Source: Treponema sp. (GTDB taxonomy: Bacteria; Spirochaetota; Spirochaetia; Treponematales; Treponemataceae). Taken from it: a stretch of 34,739 nt of DNA. How positions within the stretch are numbered: position 1 is the first letter of the stretch; the number at the start of each line of letters is the position of its first letter. The notes below the pieces were generated by a model that was given only the letters and a program-made list of their open reading frames with translations, did no database searches and was not told the DNA's origin. The DNA is taken from assembly GCA_017392945.1 (NCBI GenBank), contig JAFOSK010000134.1, forward strand, positions 1-34,739, written 5' to 3'. Below are positions 9,210 to 17,248 of this stretch, piece after piece. The position numbers and the translations under genes were made by a program.

Positions 9210-10481
9210 TTAGTTAAAATCTGCCACTCCTGTAAGGTCAAGAGTTGCAAAAAGATCTTCTACAGTTTCGCGTCGGCGGATTTCTTTATAGGAACCGTCT
9301 TCACGCATTAAGATTTCACCGGCACGAAGTTTTCCGTTGTAGTTGAATCCCATTGCGCGGCCGTGAGCACCTGCATCATGAACGATTACAAGATCCCCCA
9401 TGTCAATTTTCGGGAGAGAACGCTGAACGGCAAATTTGTCGCAATTTTCACAAAGACTTCCTACAACATCGTAAACTTCTGTTTTAGGGGCATTTTCTTT
9501 TCCGCTTACAGTCAGCTCATGGTAAGCACCGTACATTCCAGGACGCATAAGATCAGCCATACAACTGTCCAAGGCAATGTAGTCGCGGTAAATATGTTTT
9601 TCGTGAATTGCAGTAGAAATAAGCCATCCGTAAGGACCTGTAATCGGGCGTCCGCATTCCCAATAAATTCCAAGAGGATCAAGATCGGCCGGAACAATAA
9701 TCTGGTCATAAAGAGCACGGATTTTCTTTGCAACTACGTTATAGTCAACTTTTTTCTGTTCAGGACGGTAAGGAATGCCAAGACCTCCACCAAGATCTGT
9801 AAATTCTATTCTTACTCCAACTTTTTCCTTGAGTTCAACGCAGAGTTCAAATAATATCTTAGCAGTTTCTGCAAAAGAATCAGGATTAAGTTCGTTTGAA
9901 GCAACCATTGTATGAAGTCCAAAATGCTTTACGCCTTCTTTTTTACAGATTGAATAAGCTTCCAGAATCTGCTTGCGGGTAAGACCGTATTTAGCCTCTT
10001 CCGGCTTACCGATAATAGAGTTTACACCGCCATGCTTTAATGACCCCGGATTATAGCGGAAGCAGATTGTTTCCGGCAATTTTCCATCAAGGGCATTTTT
10101 CAAATATTCAATATGAGTTATATCATCAAGATTGATAATGTTTCCCTGTTTGTATGCAAGCTGATATTCAGAAGCCGGAGTTTCGTTACTCGTAAAAATA
10201 ACGTGATCCTTTTTTATACCACTCATTTCGCTCAACATAAGTTCCGGTGCACTTGAACAGTCAGCACCACAGCCTTCACTTGCAAGAATTTTAAGGATAT
10301 ATGGATTCGGACAAGCCTTTACAGCAAAATGTTCGCGGAAAACCGGAAAAATACTGAAAGCTTTTGTAAATTCGCGCATATTTTCGCGGATTGCCTTTTC
10401 ATCATAAAGATAAAATGGAGTAGGAAATTTTTTTACAAGTTCCTTAAGCTGTTCGTTATTAAGTGGAAAATTATCAGACAT
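9210..10481 (-). CDS. lysA: diaminopimelate decarboxylase
   Basis: Group IV PLP-dependent decarboxylase (alanine-racemase-like TIM barrel plus beta domain) that converts meso-diaminopimelate to lysine in the cytosol. The PLP lysine is in HFAVKACPNP (K55 from the chosen start). LGGGLGIPY supplies the glycine-rich phosphate loop, ECGRPITGP holds the conserved Glu/Arg, and GSLCENCD carries the cysteine contributed across the dimer. AGAHGRAMGFNYNGKLR near the C-terminus is the substrate-loop region. 423 residues, normal family length. Two ATGs are adjacent; GAGG lies 6 nt before the second (10481) and only 3 nt before the first (10484), so the second is preferred. Transcribed alone. Related ornithine/arginine or carboxynorspermidine decarboxylases are less likely because of the CENCD motif. 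Confidence 0.88.
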   Translation of the reverse strand: MSDNFPLNNEQLKELVKKFPTPFYLYDEKAIRENMREFTKAFSIFPVFREHFAVKACPNPYILKILASEGCGADCSSAPELMLSEMSGIKKDHVIFTSNETPASEYQLAYKQGNIINLDDITHIEYLKNALDGKLPETICFRYNPGSLKHGGVNSIIGKPEEAKYGLTRKQILEAYSICKKEGVKHFGLHTMVASNELNPDSFAETAKILFELCVELKEKVGVRIEFTDLGGGLGIPYRPEQKKVDYNVVAKKIRALYDQIIVPADLDPLGIYWECGRPITGPYGWLISTAIHEKHIYRDYIALDSCMADLMRPGMYGAYHELTVSGKENAPKTEVYDVVGSLCENCDKFAVQRSLPKIDMGDLVIVHDAGAHGRAMGFNYNGKLRAGEILMREDGSYKEIRRRETVEDLFATLDLTGVADFN

Positions 10482-10502
10482 CATAAACCTCGTATTCTTT
10501 AT

Positions 10503-10582
10503 TTTATGCTAAAATTGCCTGTGCAATTATTAACGCTTTGCCATCTGTCTAGAATGCGCCCAAACAGGTGCCTCCAGAACAT
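10503..10582 (+). repeat. degenerate dispersed repeat, copy B
   Basis: This gap between lysA and the membrane-protein gene aligns with copy A at 15799-15870. Shared blocks in the same order are GCTA, AAATTGC-4 nt-GCAATT (a hairpin in both), ACGCTTTGC, ATC and AGAA-GCGCC. The hairpin is kept although the loop differs (CTGT here, TCGC in A), as expected for a conserved structure. B carries about ten extra bases after GCGCC. The rest of the 10485-10692 gap shows no gene. Confidence 0.6.
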
Positions 10583-10680
10583 GTATATAATAAAGAATAT
10601 TGCACCGTTTACGCAATCAACTGAGCCGATTTTCTGAGCAGAACTTTTATCATCTTTGCGCTTCATTTTGATAACCTGAT

Positions 10681-10692
10681 TTTCCGCGGAAA
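10681..10692. repeat. 12-bp perfect palindrome at gene end
   Basis: TTTCCGCGGAAA directly abuts the stop codon of the membrane-protein gene (stop at 10693-10695). There is no T-run on either side, so it is not a standard terminator. It could be a weak pausing hairpin or a protein site. Confidence 0.35.
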
Positions 10693-12285
10693 CTATTTTT
10701 CCAGGACAATATCATGATCGTAGATAAAAATTTTAAATCCTTGGAATTCATCGTATTCGGAAGGGATGCCGAATTTTGAAAGAACATTACTTTCTTTTAA
10801 TCCGTACATTTCTGAAGTATCCGGAGAAAGAACAACAAAATAACAAGGTTCAGAAAACCATTCAAACTTTGCAAACCACTGATGTTTCTTTATTTCTAAA
10901 TCAGAATAAAAATCGCCATAAATTGGACGAACCGTAGATTTTTCATGAGTATATACAGAAATAATGGATGCAGTCCAAAAATCACTGTAGCCGTTTTTTA
11001 AATTACGTTTTTCCAGATATCTTGCAAGTTCCAGACAATCCTGCTTATAGCATTCTTTTTCCCGAATATCCTTGTTATACGCAATTCTGACATCTGTTTT
11101 TCTCAAATAATTTAAAACCATAATTGATGACAGGACAATTAAAATTATACTTCCTGCTTTTTTTGCCCTGAGTGAAAAATACGATGTATCACAATACTGC
11201 AGCTGCCTTACAATAATAACTCCAAAAAGCACAGGAGCACATGCAAAATATCTGCCGCTTGCAGGGTCCCGCGATAAAGAAGTTATTATAAATACAACCG
11301 AAATAAAAATAACACCAAGGCTTAAACTTGTGCTTATAAAATCATAGTCATTTCGTTTTAGCAGAACAAAAACTGATTTTATTACAAAAACATATCCGGC
11401 TATAACAAATATAAAACGGACAAAGTAAAAAAATGAAGATGCCCATAAAATCGGTTTACCGGTGATACAAACGTTAAAAAGATTCATGACTGCATAGAAA
11501 TATGTACAAATATGTTCGCCAGCATCCTCCAATTTTATAAACTTTAAATCAGAGACAAATGTATTCTTTTCAGAACCGTTCAAAAGGAAGAAAATTTTTT
11601 CAGAAATAAATGTAATTATAACTACTGCAAGGAAAACTGAAACAATCACATAAAAGCGTTTTTCTACAGAAGCGTTTTTTTCAAAACAGAATGATTTCAA
11701 GAATTCCACCCCCTCTATAAAGATTACAGGAAGAATAAACAGAATCAAAACAGAAGAATCTCCTGCAAAAGCAAGAAGATAGAGGATACCGGAAAATACA
11801 AGATGCTTTGTTTTACTGCAGTTTCTCCATTCATTATAAAAATAAAGAGCGAAAAGACAATAAACGACTGCTGCTGTATGAGCACGAAGTATTGCAATGG
11901 CATCCGGCTCAGGAAGCGCAGAAAAAGCAATATAACCTGCAAAAAGAATCCATGGAAATTTTTTATCTTTTACCTTAAGCAGAAATGTACCCGCAAAGGC
12001 AATCATAAAGCACATCATTGACGTTGCAAGAACAAATGTAAAATTATCATTTCTAAAAAAAGGAAATGAGATTACGTAATACAATAAATCCGTTGTATAG
12101 AACGTTATTCCTGTAAAATAGCGGTTGCTTAAGAGCACGTCTCCGTTCCAGAAATTCTTTGCTTCAAGAATTAAATTTGCAAAATCAGAATTAATATGCA
12201 CCCTTGCTGCATTCAAAAAAATCACAAAGAAATACAATAAAGAAAATAATACTATGAACGAAATTTTAAAAACTTTTTTACTCAT
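10693..12285 (-). CDS. polytopic membrane protein, possible GT-C-type glycosyltransferase
   Basis: 530 residues, strongly hydrophobic, with roughly ten predicted membrane segments in the first 410 residues. A soluble domain of about 120 residues follows (from about DVRIAYNKDIREKECYKQDC) and is likely extracytoplasmic. The first loop after TM1 reads ARVHINSDFANLILEAKNFWNGD. An acidic residue in this loop, a later DxxSxxL-type segment and the overall topology resemble lipid-linked-sugar GT-C transferases of the ArnT/PMT type, but no diagnostic motif is certain. The GGGGAT ribosome site 5 nt before the ATG supports the start. Transcribed divergently from the dehydrogenase at 12438. The membrane location is safe; the enzymatic role is a guess. 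Confidence 0.6.
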   Translation of the reverse strand: MSKKVFKISFIVLFSLLYFFVIFLNAARVHINSDFANLILEAKNFWNGDVLLSNRYFTGITFYTTDLLYYVISFPFFRNDNFTFVLATSMMCFMIAFAGTFLLKVKDKKFPWILFAGYIAFSALPEPDAIAILRAHTAAVVYCLFALYFYNEWRNCSKTKHLVFSGILYLLAFAGDSSVLILFILPVIFIEGVEFLKSFCFEKNASVEKRFYVIVSVFLAVVIITFISEKIFFLLNGSEKNTFVSDLKFIKLEDAGEHICTYFYAVMNLFNVCITGKPILWASSFFYFVRFIFVIAGYVFVIKSVFVLLKRNDYDFISTSLSLGVIFISVVFIITSLSRDPASGRYFACAPVLFGVIIVRQLQYCDTSYFSLRAKKAGSIILIVLSSIMVLNYLRKTDVRIAYNKDIREKECYKQDCLELARYLEKRNLKNGYSDFWTASIISVYTHEKSTVRPIYGDFYSDLEIKKHQWFAKFEWFSEPCYFVVLSPDTSEMYGLKESNVLSKFGIPSEYDEFQGFKIFIYDHDIVLEK

Positions 12286-12403
12286 ACAATCCCCGTTTGT
12301 AAAAACAGACTTCCATTCTACACTCTAATAGTCAAAGTGAATAAAATCAACTAAATGAAATAGAATTTTATAGTAAACTTATTCATGTATAAATTTAAAC
12401 TAC

Positions 12404-12437
12404 TAGACATTAAAAATTTGACTGCTATACTTACAAT
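12404..12437 (+). promoter_or_regulatory. promoter with leaderless geometry for SDR gene
   Basis: TAGACA (12404-12409), 16 nt spacer, TATACT (12426-12431). Each hexamer matches the sigma-70 consensus at five of six positions. Position +1, 7 nt after the -10, is 12438, the A of the ATG. No Shine-Dalgarno lies before the gene. Confidence 0.55.
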
Positions 12438-13250
12438 ATGAAAAAAATTGCAATCATAACCGGAGCATCTTCCGGCATGGGAAGAGATTTTGCCATCCAG
12501 CTGGCAAAGGACTACCAATATCTCAATATTGATGAAATATGGCTGATAGCACGACGACTTGACCGGCTTACGGAAACTGAAAAAAAAATTACAGAAATAA
12601 AGGGCTCTCCAAAAGCGAAAGCTCTTTCTGTTGATATAGCAGGAAAAGACGGAGCCTTAAGGTTCAAGACACTTTTAGACGCAGAAAAGTCAATATCCGG
12701 AGATTTTGAAATTATAGTACTCGTAAACAATGCGGGATTCGGCACTTACGGTCCGTTTGAAGAAACTCCGGTAGAAAAAGAAATGGAAATGATAGATCTG
12801 AACTGCACATCCCTTACAGGAATTACAGGCTTTTCGCTTCCATATATGAACAAAAATTCTTTTATCATAAATACAGCCAGCATGGCAGCATTTGCACCGC
12901 TGGGGAATTTTGCAGTGTACGGGGCAACAAAGGCATACGTCCTGAGCTATTCACTTGCTCTTGCCGCGGAACTAAAACCCAGGGAAATCTCTGTATGCGC
13001 ATTATGCCCCGGCTCTGTGAGCACAGAATTTGCGAATGTAGCGAGCAACGGAGCCAGAAAAGAAGTTCTCCACGGTTTTTCCAGCGAAAAGACCGTACGC
13101 CACTGCCTGAAAAAAGCTCTTTCCGGAAAACACACAGCCATACTAAGACTTAAATGGAAAATGCAAGCAATAGGCAGCAGGGTAATAGATGCATATACAA
13201 TTGCCCGCTTTACATATATGTATTCAAAGAGACCTTACAAAAAAGACTGA
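12438..13250 (+). CDS. short-chain dehydrogenase/reductase (SDR)
   Basis: Classical SDR, 270 residues, with a Rossmann fold. The cofactor loop TGASSGMG is at 8-15, NNAG at 97-100, the catalytic Ser is S148 (NTAS), and the YxxxK pair is Y161/K165 (YGATKAY). R39-R40 after the second strand (LIARR) suggests NADP(H) preference. PGSVSTEF at about 191-198 follows the usual pattern. The C-terminal 50 residues are basic and hydrophobic and could touch the membrane, as in DltE/YqjQ-like members. Substrate unknown. It is the only plus-strand gene between lysA and the ABC ATPase, and is divergent from the membrane-protein gene. The promoter places the transcription start on the ATG and there is no Shine-Dalgarno, so it is probably translated from a leaderless mRNA. 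Confidence 0.85.
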   Translation: MKKIAIITGASSGMGRDFAIQLAKDYQYLNIDEIWLIARRLDRLTETEKKITEIKGSPKAKALSVDIAGKDGALRFKTLLDAEKSISGDFEIIVLVNNAGFGTYGPFEETPVEKEMEMIDLNCTSLTGITGFSLPYMNKNSFIINTASMAAFAPLGNFAVYGATKAYVLSYSLALAAELKPREISVCALCPGSVSTEFANVASNGARKEVLHGFSSEKTVRHCLKKALSGKHTAILRLKWKMQAIGSRVIDAYTIARFTYMYSKRPYKKD

Positions 13251-13299
13251 TTAATGCATAAGATGAACAGCATAATAATCGTGTCGGGATTCATTCGCA

Positions 13300-14007
13300 T
13301 TACGGAAGATATTCCAGATTTACGTTTTTTAAGGCGGTCATAAGCCGCATCTTTTTTCTCTGATCGCCGTCAGTCAGAACTTCAAGCTTTTTTCTGGCTG
13401 ATTTTCGGTCACTGTTATCCTGATACGTGCAGGTACATGTATATCCATAATACCCCTGCTTTTTTGCGTGCTCAATAATAACTTCTACCGGAGCATAGCA
13501 CAAAGGCCGGATTATTGTTACAGGAAATTTATCATATTTTAGACGTGGAATCATTGTGCTCAAAACACCTTTTTGGAGTGCATTCATAAGAACGGTTTCA
13601 AGAATATCATCAAGATGATGTCCTAGTGCAACCTTGTTAAAACCGTTTTCAGCAGCATAGCGGTTCAATTCAAGCCGGCGCTGACTGGAACACCAATAGC
13701 AGCTCATTTTTTTTCCTTCTTTCAGACGTTCAAGAGTATTAACGTCCAGAATCCTGAAATCCACATTCCATTTTTTAAATGATTCAAGAATTCCTTCTGG
13801 AAGAGGAGATGCAAAATCTGTATGAATATATAATGCCGTAAAAGTAAAATCACAATCCGGACGGCGCATTCTGTTTGCAAAATATTCAATCAATGCTGTA
13901 GAATCTTTTCCACCGCTTGCACCAATGAGGATTTTGTCTCCAGGCTCAATAAGTTTGTAATCATATACAGCTTTGTCAATAAGCGAATAAAGACGATTTT
14001 TTTCCAT
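13300..14007 (-). CDS. ttcA: TtcA-family tRNA 2-thiocytidine synthetase
   Basis: PP-loop ATPase, 235 residues from the ATG at 14007. SGGKDS (31-36) is the PP-loop. CYWC (C103, C106) plus a C-terminal cysteine (C191 or C193, YTCTCTY) match the three-cysteine 4Fe-4S site of TtcA. GHHLDD at 129-134 is the conserved adenylation motif. TtcA thiolates cytidine 32 of some tRNAs; close paralogues modify other positions, so the exact tRNA target is not certain. A TTG 21 nt upstream would overlap eda; the ATG, 5 nt after the eda stop, fits family length better. The only purine-rich site (AGG) is 14 nt away, so translational coupling to eda is likely. Confidence 0.8.
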   Translation of the reverse strand: MEKNRLYSLIDKAVYDYKLIEPGDKILIGASGGKDSTALIEYFANRMRRPDCDFTFTALYIHTDFASPLPEGILESFKKWNVDFRILDVNTLERLKEGKKMSCYWCSSQRRLELNRYAAENGFNKVALGHHLDDILETVLMNALQKGVLSTMIPRLKYDKFPVTIIRPLCYAPVEVIIEHAKKQGYYGYTCTCTYQDNSDRKSARKKLEVLTDGDQRKKMRLMTALKNVNLEYLP

Positions 14008-14012
14008 AATTA

Positions 14013-14594
14013 CTATAAACCTGTACAAAGATAGGAACCGCTTACGGCTGCAACATTATTCATCGATTTATATTCAGACTCATTTATTGCATTTATTCCG
14101 CCGCTAACAATAAATCTCACTTCCGGGTAAGGACCAGAAAGAGCTTTTAAATATGAAGTGCCTCCCAAAACTGCTACAGGGAAAATTTTTAAAAGTTTCA
14201 GACCAAATGCCACCGCCTGTTCTATTTCACCAGGAACAGCAATTCCTGGATAAACAGGAAAATTCTTTTTCACACAATATGAAACGGTCTTTGGATTAAA
14301 TCCTGCAGACAAGATAAACTGAGCACCAGCTTTTATTGCCCTTTTTGCTAGAACCGGAGATGTAACTGTTGCTGCTCCCACCAACATTTCTGGTACACTT
14401 TCCCTAATTGCACGAATACATTCGTCGGATCCATCTAGATTTTCCAGATCACGGTATGCAATTTCCATCGCCTTAACATTATTTTTTAAAAGTTCCTTTG
14501 CTATATATACAGCCTGAGCCGGAAGCGAAGTCTGAACCACTGCTATTGTACCGGCAGAAACAATCAATTCGTCCATTACATACTGTTTTTTCAT
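14013..14594 (-). CDS. eda: 2-keto-3-deoxy-6-phosphogluconate aldolase
   Basis: Class I aldolase, 193 residues (slightly short for the family), splitting KDPG into pyruvate and glyceraldehyde-3-phosphate. The Schiff-base lysine is K136 in LLKIFPV (canonical LK-FPA), the catalytic Glu is E44 in MEIAYR, and VGAATVTS and YPGIAVPGEIEQA follow the family pattern. LKALSGPYP and IVSGGIN form the phosphate-binding end. It starts 2 nt after the kdgK stop with AGAGGT in front, and is followed 5 nt later by ttcA. Pairing with a KDG kinase points to breakdown of hexuronates (pectin or glucuronate) rather than a gluconate Entner-Doudoroff route, whose dehydratase is not seen here. It may also act on KHG. 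Confidence 0.88.
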   Translation of the reverse strand: MKKQYVMDELIVSAGTIAVVQTSLPAQAVYIAKELLKNNVKAMEIAYRDLENLDGSDECIRAIRESVPEMLVGAATVTSPVLAKRAIKAGAQFILSAGFNPKTVSYCVKKNFPVYPGIAVPGEIEQAVAFGLKLLKIFPVAVLGGTSYLKALSGPYPEVRFIVSGGINAINESEYKSMNNVAAVSGSYLCTGL

Positions 14595-14596
14595 AT

Positions 14597-15622
14597 CTAC
14601 CTCTGAATTCTTCCCGTTGCATTTCCCTTCATAAGTAATTCTACTTCTGATTTTGTTGCAAGATTAAAATCTCCATTAATTGAATGCTTAAGACAGCTGG
14701 CAGCCGTTGCAAACTCAAGGGCATAAGATTCTTTTTTTTCACTAATATCTGAATTTGTAAGCGCAAAAATTAAACCGGCTACAAAACTGTCTCCTGCGCC
14801 TACCCTTTCAACAATATTTTCTATATCATAAACTGTGCTTTCATAAAAACCTGTCTCGCCGTGCATAACAGCTCCCCAACCGTTACGGTCAGCAGAATAA
14901 CTTCTACGAAGAGTTACGGCTACGATTTTTACATTTGGAAATTGATTTTTTACGGATTCACATAAATTTCTGTAGCTTTCGACAGGATTCGCATAATTTC
15001 CCAATGGAATTCCAAGGCAGTTCTGGATATCTTCCTCATTTGCGATAAGAACATCTGCTTTATGCACAAGCTGAGACATTACTTCACTGGCAGATTTTCC
15101 ATACTTCCAGAGCTTTTTTCTATAATTTAAATCCAAAGATACGAGTGTACCTGTTTTTTTTGCCTCATCCATAGCACGGATAACAGAACGGCATGCCGGA
15201 GCACTTACTGCTGGACTTACACCAGAAACATGAAACCATTCCGCATCCTCAAACGCCTTTTTCCAATCATATTCATCAGGTTCAGAAAGATAAAAACAAC
15301 TTCCTGCCCTATCATAAATAACCTGACTAGGACGCTGGCATGCACCAGTTTCTAGAAAATATATTCCAAGACGTCCTTCTTTTTTAAGGGAATTCACCTC
15401 TACACCATAATAACGTAAAGAAGCTTCTGCAGCTTCTCCAATAGCATTATTCGGAAGACTTGTAACGAATTTTGCAAGTTTTCCGAATTTTGACAGACTT
15501 ACTGCAACATTTGCCTCACTTCCGCCAAAAACAGCCTCAAAACCAGCATTCTGAAAAAACCTGTTTTTTCCTTCTGGCTTCAGACGAAGCATAAGCTCTC
15601 CAAACAAAACTACTTTTCCCAT
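14597..15622 (-). CDS. kdgK: 2-keto-3-deoxygluconate kinase (PfkB family)
   Basis: 341 residues. Phosphorylates KDG with ATP to KDPG, the substrate of the next gene product. The N-terminal GGSEANVA and FGELMLRLKPEG, and C-terminal VGAGDSF with the catalytic base D278, define the PfkB family. CLKHSINGDFN near the end is characteristic of KdgK rather than fructokinase. A TTG 18 nt upstream is in frame, but MGKVVLFGEL matches the family N-terminus, so the ATG at 15622 is chosen. The ribosome site is weak (GGA). Note that a TATACT lies 8 nt before that TTG, so a near-leaderless start at 15640 cannot be excluded. First gene of kdgK-eda-ttcA. Confidence 0.87.
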   Translation of the reverse strand: MGKVVLFGELMLRLKPEGKNRFFQNAGFEAVFGGSEANVAVSLSKFGKLAKFVTSLPNNAIGEAAEASLRYYGVEVNSLKKEGRLGIYFLETGACQRPSQVIYDRAGSCFYLSEPDEYDWKKAFEDAEWFHVSGVSPAVSAPACRSVIRAMDEAKKTGTLVSLDLNYRKKLWKYGKSASEVMSQLVHKADVLIANEEDIQNCLGIPLGNYANPVESYRNLCESVKNQFPNVKIVAVTLRRSYSADRNGWGAVMHGETGFYESTVYDIENIVERVGAGDSFVAGLIFALTNSDISEKKESYALEFATAASCLKHSINGDFNLATKSEVELLMKGNATGRIQR

Positions 15623-15710
15623 ATAAATCTGTCCATACAAATAAAATCAGTATAAAAGCAAGGCTATACAGCCCGATATATTAAATCTAACAGAGATTTT
15701 GCACTGGTAC

Positions 15711-15744
15711 AAGAAAAAAAGCGCCGGAAAATTCCGACGCTTTT
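15711..15744 (-). terminator. intrinsic terminator downstream of the ABC ATPase gene
   Basis: Arms AAAAGCG-C-CGGAA and TTCCG-A-CGCTTTT (15717-15744) form a 12-bp stem with one mismatch and an AA loop. On the minus strand the stem is followed by a run of seven T, giving a strong terminator for transcription arriving from 17085. The plus strand has only four T. Confidence 0.75.
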
Positions 15745-15798
15745 GTAACTCTGCGATTTTAAGGAACAACAGTATATAACGCATTCGAGATACGTAAA

Positions 15799-15960
15799 GC
15801 TAAAAAATTGCTCGCGCAATTTTTTTTTACGCTTTGCTATCCATCAAGAACGCGCCTCTACCGGTCGGCCACTTAGATTTGAAATCCCTAAAACGACCCT
15901 TGCGGCTCGTTTTTTAACGGGATTTTCGATCAATCAACGGCCGCCTCTACCGGTCGGCCT
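15799..15960. repeat. composite intergenic repeat, copy A
   Basis: The 15623-15963 gap has no gene. 15799-15860 aligns with copy B at 10503 and contains a hairpin of AAATTGC and GCAATTT around TCGC. GCCTCTACCGGTCGGCC occurs at 15854-15870 and again at 15943-15959, 89 bp apart. Between them, 15881-15926 is a long inverted repeat (GAAATCCC...AAACGA against TCGTTT...GGGATTTTC). The second direct-repeat copy forms a GGCCG/CGGCC hairpin followed on the plus strand by TTTTTT at the ATPase stop codon, a possible terminator against antisense transcription. Confidence 0.6.
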
Positions 15961-15963
15961 TTT

Positions 15964-17085
15964 TTACCATTTAACTTCGATTACGTCGCAGATGTTCTTT
16001 TCGCCTTCTTCCATAGAGAAGAATTTTGCTTTTTCCATGTTTGGAACAACGTTGATTGTGTCACCAAGACGGAATTCTGCGTTCGCATTTGTTTTAGCAA
16101 TAAGCTGCTGGCCTTTGTTAGAAACAAGATACAAGTGAGTTTCAGCACCAAGAGGTTCCTTGTTGATAATCTTCATCTGCATATTGTCTTTTCCAACCGG
16201 CTGAGCTGAGTATACAACATCTTCTGGACGAATACCGAATGAAACTTCCTTACCGATGTAGTCTTTAAGGCATGCAGCCTGTGCTTCTGTTGGAGCAATT
16301 TCAAAAGAACCTTCATCACAAACGATTTTACCGCCACGTTCAAGAACCTTTACAGTCATGAAGTTCATCGGAGGTGTTCCGATAAATCCTGCAACGAATT
16401 TGTTGATTGGGTTATTGTAAAGATACAACGGAGCTCCAATCTGCTGAACGAAACCATCCTTCATTACAACGATTTTTGTACCCAATGTCATAGCCTCTGT
16501 CTGGTCATGAGTTACGTAAATCATTGTCTTCTGCTGTGTATTGTGCAGGTTTGCAATTTCTGCACGCATAGTAACACGAAGCTTTGCATCAAGATTAGAA
16601 AGAGGTTCATCGAAAAGGAATACTTTTGGTTCGCGGACGATAGCACGACCTACAGCAACACGCTGGCGCTGTCCTCCAGAAAGAGCCTTTGGCTTTCTCT
16701 GAAGATACTGTGTAAGACCAAGCTGTTTTGCAGCTTCTTTTACTTTGCGGTCGATTTCTGCTTTATCAACTTTACGAAGCTTAAGTCCAAATGCCATATT
16801 GTCGTATACAGACATATGTGGATAAAGAGCATAATTCTGGAATACCATGGCGATATCGCGATCCTTAGGAGGAACATCGTTCATTTCGATACCGTCGATA
16901 TAAAGCTTACCTTCTGAAATTTCTTCCAATCCGGCAATCATACGGAGTGTAGTCGATTTACCACATCCAGAAGGACCTACGAATACGCAGAATTCCTTGT
17001 CTTCAATTGTGATGTTTGCGTTTGTTACAGCACGAACACCACCGTCATAATCTTTGCAGATGCCCTTAAGCTCTACCTTTGCCAT
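15964..17085 (-). CDS. ugpC: sugar ABC transporter ATPase, UgpC/MsmK type
   Basis: 373 residues. Walker A GPSGCGKST (37-45), Q-loop MVFQNYALYP, signature LSGGQ (135-139), Walker B VFLFDEP (D159/E160) and the H-loop VTHDQ are all intact. The roughly 130-residue C-terminal part (FGIRPEDV..., about 290) is the regulatory OB/TOBE domain of CUT1 carbohydrate importers. In the membrane-bound complex it powers uptake of oligosaccharides or glycerol-3-phosphate. No binding protein or permease gene is adjacent, and a single such ATPase often serves several importers. The nearby amylase and pullulanase suggest maltodextrins among the substrates. AAGGAGG 8 nt before the ATG is the strongest ribosome site in the window, and the promoter matches consensus well, implying high expression. 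Codon use appears more uniform than in neighbouring genes, which fits. Confidence 0.9.
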   Translation of the reverse strand: MAKVELKGICKDYDGGVRAVTNANITIEDKEFCVFVGPSGCGKSTTLRMIAGLEEISEGKLYIDGIEMNDVPPKDRDIAMVFQNYALYPHMSVYDNMAFGLKLRKVDKAEIDRKVKEAAKQLGLTQYLQRKPKALSGGQRQRVAVGRAIVREPKVFLFDEPLSNLDAKLRVTMRAEIANLHNTQQKTMIYVTHDQTEAMTLGTKIVVMKDGFVQQIGAPLYLYNNPINKFVAGFIGTPPMNFMTVKVLERGGKIVCDEGSFEIAPTEAQAACLKDYIGKEVSFGIRPEDVVYSAQPVGKDNMQMKIINKEPLGAETHLYLVSNKGQQLIAKTNANAEFRLGDTINVVPNMEKAKFFSMEEGEKNICDVIEVKW

Positions 17086-17188
17086 TTTTTTGGCCTCCTT
17101 ATAGAAACCGGCTTTGCAGTTTCATTTATGATGATAAGAATACGCAGAATTCTGCTTACTCTCGTCATAGGGTTATATTATTAATAAC

Positions 17189-17217
17189 ATTCTACAGTTC
17201 ATAATTCAGAATGTCAA
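17189..17217 (-). promoter_or_regulatory. ugpC: sigma-70 promoter of ugpC
   Basis: Minus strand: TTGACA (17217-17212), exact consensus, 17 nt spacer, TAGAAT (17194-17189), five of six. The predicted leader is about 97 nt and ends in AAGGAGG. No riboswitch-like fold was recognised in it. Confidence 0.65.
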
Positions 17218-17248
17218 ATTTTAAATTAGAACTTTATTCTGAATCTTT

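Noticed and set aside
9363..9854. 163-codon open frame on the plus strand inside lysA
   Set aside because: Antisense to a well-supported lysA with intact motifs; its translation has no recognisable features and no ribosome site. Treated as a shadow.
17086..17188. Riboswitch in the ugpC leader
   Set aside because: The leader is about 97 nt, but I could find no known aptamer-like core or terminator/antiterminator pair.
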